Assembly (NCBI GenBank): GCA_031262265.1
Contig: JAISIB010000160.1
Coordinates: 1 to 8,521, forward strand
DNA: 8,521 bases
From: Prevotellaceae bacterium
GTDB taxonomy: Bacteria > Bacteroidota > Bacteroidia > Bacteroidales > Bacteroidaceae
Reading direction: 5' to 3'
Positions within the stretch are counted from its first letter, which is position 1. Each line of letters starts with the position of its first letter. The translations under genes were made by a program, and so were the position numbers. The notes under the pieces are model-generated. The model did not search any database. It had not been told where the DNA came from and was given only the letters and a program-made list of their open reading frames with translations. This document shows positions 5,885-8,521 of the stretch, piece by piece.

Positions 5885-8434
5885 TTATTGTTGCAATGTC
5901 TTTTGAGCTGCCAATACGAGATACATGAAGTAGGAAGCTTCGCCACCCATACAGTATTCTCCTTCTTGCCAAATGAACGGGAAATCGTACAATTCGGGTA
6001 GGTCGGGACGAATAACTACCGTTCCGGGCGTTACGCCACCGGGGATATGCGACCAATCTACTCGGTTCGTACCGTAAGCTACGAGTGCCGAACGCGCACC
6101 GACGCCCGAAGCGAATGAAGTAGTGTTGCTACCCGGATGGCATCCGAGGATAAAGTTCACGGCATTATAGATGTAATCGGGTGCAAATACTTCGGGATAT
6201 GCATCGTGGAAGAAGCAATAGTGATAGCCTAATGTCTGAACATCCCACGAGCCAGAGGAACGATTGCCGCGATCGGGCGGTAATCCGTAAGGTGAACGAC
6301 CGGCCAGCTGCGTGTAGCTCTCAACTACTGCGGGTAAGGCAGCGCGAATCGCTTTCGAGAACGTAGCATCCTTAGCTGCTTTCTCAAAACGCCCTATGTA
6401 TGAGCAATTCGAAATGGCGCGCGTCACATACTCGGTATTAGCCAGTACGAAATCTTTATATTCCTTTTCGCCCGTAGTCAAGAACAACTCTGCGGCGGCA
6501 AACACTTTGCTTCCGACGAGGCGTTGCGCCATGCGTGGATTGGTCTCTCCGCTACCGGTTTTCACGTACAATTCTTTGGCAATTTCCAATGCACGCGTTG
6601 CAAGTGTGTCGTTAAATCCTTTAAGCACGCGTGCACAAGCAGCCAATTGACCGGCGGTAGTGAGTTCGCGTGACGGATTATTTTCAGTAAATACCCAACG
6701 ATCGTCTGCATCGTGTACGTGATTGGTATGTGTAGCTGCGTCGCCCAAGTGTGTATATTGGCGCACGGTCGGACAAATAATGCCGCGATAAAGACGTCCC
6801 AATGCGTTGTATCCGGCGACAATAGATAATACGCCGTTCTCTACCTGTTGTAAAATATCCGGTTTGCCGTCCGGTTGATGGATTTCCGTGATACGTTTAA
6901 TCTGGTCGATAGCTGTCTCATCGTAGGTGCGGGTGACAGGGAACATCTCGTAAGCCATTGCTTGGATATACGATTCGCCTCCTTGCGATTCAATACGTAA
7001 GTCATAGTCACCGGCATCGTGCCAACCGCCGATATTTAGTCCCGGCACGATTTCACCCGGTTTGTATTTGGTCATAGTTTCCGGTCCTTGCGTATATCCG
7101 TCGATGTGGTTCAGATTAACAGGTGCCATCCGAGCGTCATCTTCGTGGCAGATGCCATGCCATACGCGATATTTCTCATTGACGCGCATGTGACACATTT
7201 GTACCGGCAAGAATATTTCCAGTGTCGGCTGCCATACGCCACGGTCGTACACGTCTTTTGCAATTCGGAAGGTATGTGTTTCCGTTTCTCCGTATTTGAT
7301 TTTATATAATCCTTCCTGTTTCACATTGCTAAAATCGAATACCAGATAATTATAGCGCAAGAATTTACCCCATTGCTTGCTGCTTGTACCGCTAACTGTC
7401 TCTTCTCCTTTGGCTGTCACACGGATTAAAGTCGGTTCTTTAATAGAAGTATCGCGTTCGTCTAATTCCACGTATGCCAATTTCGGCTGATTGGGATGAT
7501 AACCTACCTGCGAAGCTTGTACCACCGGCGTGTATAGCCATTCTTTGACAATGTTCGGTTTAATAACCCATTCGATGGCTCCTTCGGAAACGCCCACAGG
7601 GATTTCCGTACGCAGTACAAACCAACCGTTTTGGTGATTCATGCGGCCGTCATATAATATAAGGTCTCCCTTGCGCGATTCAATGGTTACTTTCGACAAA
7701 GGATCGTCCGGACGTACGGTAAATACTTTTCCGCGTGCAAACGGTTCGGCGATAATATTATCCGCAATCATCGGATTGAAAGCCGTGTCGTTCAACAGCG
7801 CATTGATGTTGGCGCGCCCGCGCGGATTGTAGTCGCCCGGCCATTGCATGTTGGACTGCTGCGTAGTAGTCGGCCCGTTGGCTTGACGGGGAAAAACGCC
7901 GGAATAAGCGTCCATAATCCACGGTTTGCCGATAAGTGTGCCCGGGAAAAAGTCAAGATTAAACCCGATCTTATGCGCATATTTCTCGGGGACGGGCTTG
8001 TCGAGATCGACGGTAACGATGATGTTTTCTCCTTCTCCGCGCACCTTAATCGTATAGTTGAAGGCGAAATCGGGATAAATCATCGGATTGAAACCGGATA
8101 AGTGTTTGCTGGAGTCCGGATAGCTCTCTCTCACGGTAATTGTGTTAGTCGCCGGATCCACATTGCGTCCGCGCATACGCGGCAGACCTTGCCATTGACC
8201 TTGAGATACTTCGAGACGTACATCGCCATTGCCCGCTATGCGGAAACTATTCATGACGAGCGTCAGTCCGCCTTGGTGTCCTTCGGGATACATGTCGTTA
8301 AACACCATGACATTGGCGCCATAATTGCTGAAATAGCCCGAAGAATTGATTTTGAAACCATCTTGGGCATAGACCATCGTCGTGGTAGCCACAAACAATG
8401 CAGAAAGCAGAATGAATCTGTTACTGTTTTTCAT
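5885..8434 (-). CDS. Secreted glycoside hydrolase family 9 (GH9) enzyme with N-terminal Ig-like (CelD_N) domain
   Basis: 849 residues. Residues 1-23 are a signal peptide (basic start, hydrophobic core, VYA before Q24) with no lipobox cysteine, so the product is probably periplasmic. Residues about 25-300 form a beta-rich region I cannot assign. Residues about 305-392 are a cellulase N-terminal Ig-like domain, marked by QASQVGYHP at 306-314. Residues about 395-845 are the GH9 (alpha/alpha)6 catalytic domain: GGWHDAGDY around 469-477 carries the catalytic base region (DAGD 473-476), and GEYCMGGEASY near the C-terminus puts E826 where GH9 enzymes have the proton-donor Glu. GH9 enzymes are inverting hydrolases acting mostly on beta-1,4-glucans, with some exo-acting and glucosaminidase members. 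The sequence departs from canonical endoglucanases around the C-terminal motifs, so the exact substrate is open. I chose ATG at 8434 because the signal peptide begins there; the longer frame from 8461 would need a TTG start. It is first in a probable two-gene operon with the GH31 gene 22 bp downstream. Confidence 0.9.
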   Translation of the reverse strand: MKNSNRFILLSALFVATTTMVYAQDGFKINSSGYFSNYGANVMVFNDMYPEGHQGGLTLVMNSFRIAGNGDVRLEVSQGQWQGLPRMRGRNVDPATNTITVRESYPDSSKHLSGFNPMIYPDFAFNYTIKVRGEGENIIVTVDLDKPVPEKYAHKIGFNLDFFPGTLIGKPWIMDAYSGVFPRQANGPTTTQQSNMQWPGDYNPRGRANINALLNDTAFNPMIADNIIAEPFARGKVFTVRPDDPLSKVTIESRKGDLILYDGRMNHQNGWFVLRTEIPVGVSEGAIEWVIKPNIVKEWLYTPVVQASQVGYHPNQPKLAYVELDERDTSIKEPTLIRVTAKGEETVSGTSSKQWGKFLRYNYLVFDFSNVKQEGLYKIKYGETETHTFRIAKDVYDRGVWQPTLEIFLPVQMCHMRVNEKYRVWHGICHEDDARMAPVNLNHIDGYTQGPETMTKYKPGEIVPGLNIGGWHDAGDYDLRIESQGGESYIQAMAYEMFPVTRTYDETAIDQIKRITEIHQPDGKPDILQQVENGVLSIVAGYNALGRLYRGIICPTVRQYTHLGDAATHTNHVHDADDRWVFTENNPSRELTTAGQLAACARVLKGFNDTLATRALEIAKELYVKTGSGETNPRMAQRLVGSKVFAAAELFLTTGEKEYKDFVLANTEYVTRAISNCSYIGRFEKAAKDATFSKAIRAALPAVVESYTQLAGRSPYGLPPDRGNRSSGSWDVQTLGYHYCFFHDAYPEVFAPDYIYNAVNFILGCHPGSNTTSFASGVGARSALVAYGTNRVDWSHIPGGVTPGTVVIRPDLPELYDFPFIWQEGEYCMGGEASYFMYLVLAAQKTLQQ

Positions 8435-8495
8435 GTTCACGTTACTTTTGTTAGGATTCAACGTAAATTACTATTTTATTCGGAGTCCTACCGTG

Positions 8496-8503
8496 CAAAT
8501 ATA
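8496..8503 (-). promoter_or_regulatory. Predicted Bacteroidales -7 promoter element upstream of the GH9 gene
   Basis: Read on the minus strand this is TATATTTG, a full match to the Bacteroidales -7 consensus TAnnTTTG, and it is followed by CA, as is common in such promoters. It lies about 61 bases before the GH9 start codon, leaving a leader of roughly 55 nt. The matching -33 TTTG element would fall at or beyond the right window edge (only 18 bases remain upstream), so it cannot be checked. The leader at 8435-8490 holds no open reading frame I would call and no strong Shine-Dalgarno sequence. This is probably the promoter for the GH9-GH31 pair, and the HTCS operator, if present, would lie further upstream outside the window. 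Confidence 0.6.
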
Positions 8504-8521
8504 CGGTTTTTATTTTATGAT

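Noticed and set aside
5863..5946. Longer GH31 start at 5946
   Set aside because: It would overlap the GH9 gene by 62 bp and place 28 residues, encoded largely in GH9 sequence, before an obvious signal peptide that starts at 5862.
8435..8461. Longer GH9 start at 8461
   Set aside because: The codon there is TTG. The ATG at 8434 begins a normal signal peptide and needs no unusual start.
8450..8492. Imperfect inverted repeat in the GH9 leader (GGTAGGACTC against GAATCCTAAC)
   Set aside because: It has two mismatches in ten pairs and a loop of about 22 bases in AT-rich DNA. This is too weak to call a riboswitch or operator.

Overview
The window looks like part of a polysaccharide utilization locus (PUL) of a Bacteroidota, most likely Bacteroidales, bacterium. 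Three things point there. All coding runs on the minus strand as two large secreted glycoside hydrolases followed by a hybrid two-component-system (HTCS) type sensor, a layout typical of that phylum. The first gene is preceded by a TATATTTG element that fits the Bacteroidales -7 consensus TAnnTTTG. The start codons sit in AT-rich leaders without a clear Shine-Dalgarno sequence.

Layout, read in the direction of transcription (high to low coordinates). 8435-8521: promoter and leader, cut by the window edge. 8434-5885: a secreted, divergent family GH9 glycanase with an Ig-like domain and a large extra N-terminal region of unassigned fold. 5884-5863: a 22-bp gap that implies co-transcription. 5862-3472: a secreted family GH31 enzyme of the YicI (alpha-xylosidase-like) type. 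3471-3382: a 90-bp gap with two hairpins, the first a plausible terminator. 3381-1: the sensor half of an HTCS regulator (signal peptide, two-component-regulator propeller repeats, Y_Y_Y domain, one membrane helix, histidine kinase). It runs off the left edge before the expected receiver and AraC-type output domains.

How the genes fit together: a GH9 beta-glucan backbone enzyme beside a YicI-type GH31 enzyme fits breakdown of a branched beta-glucan such as xyloglucan, with the HTCS sensing a released oligosaccharide and driving expression of the locus. The substrate is an inference. No SusC/SusD pair is in the window, and the GH31 active site differs from E. coli YicI at two positions linked to xylose specificity.

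The main oddity is in the regulator. Its frame is open from 3381 to the window edge except for one in-frame TAA at 2938-2940 (codon 148), directly followed by an ATG. The kinase motifs downstream are all intact, so this is a fresh nonsense mutation, a sequence error, or an unusual split gene. The same sensor domain carries an in-frame duplication of ten residues about 66 bp apart. I found no RNA genes, CRISPR array, insertion sequence or plus-strand gene that I could support.
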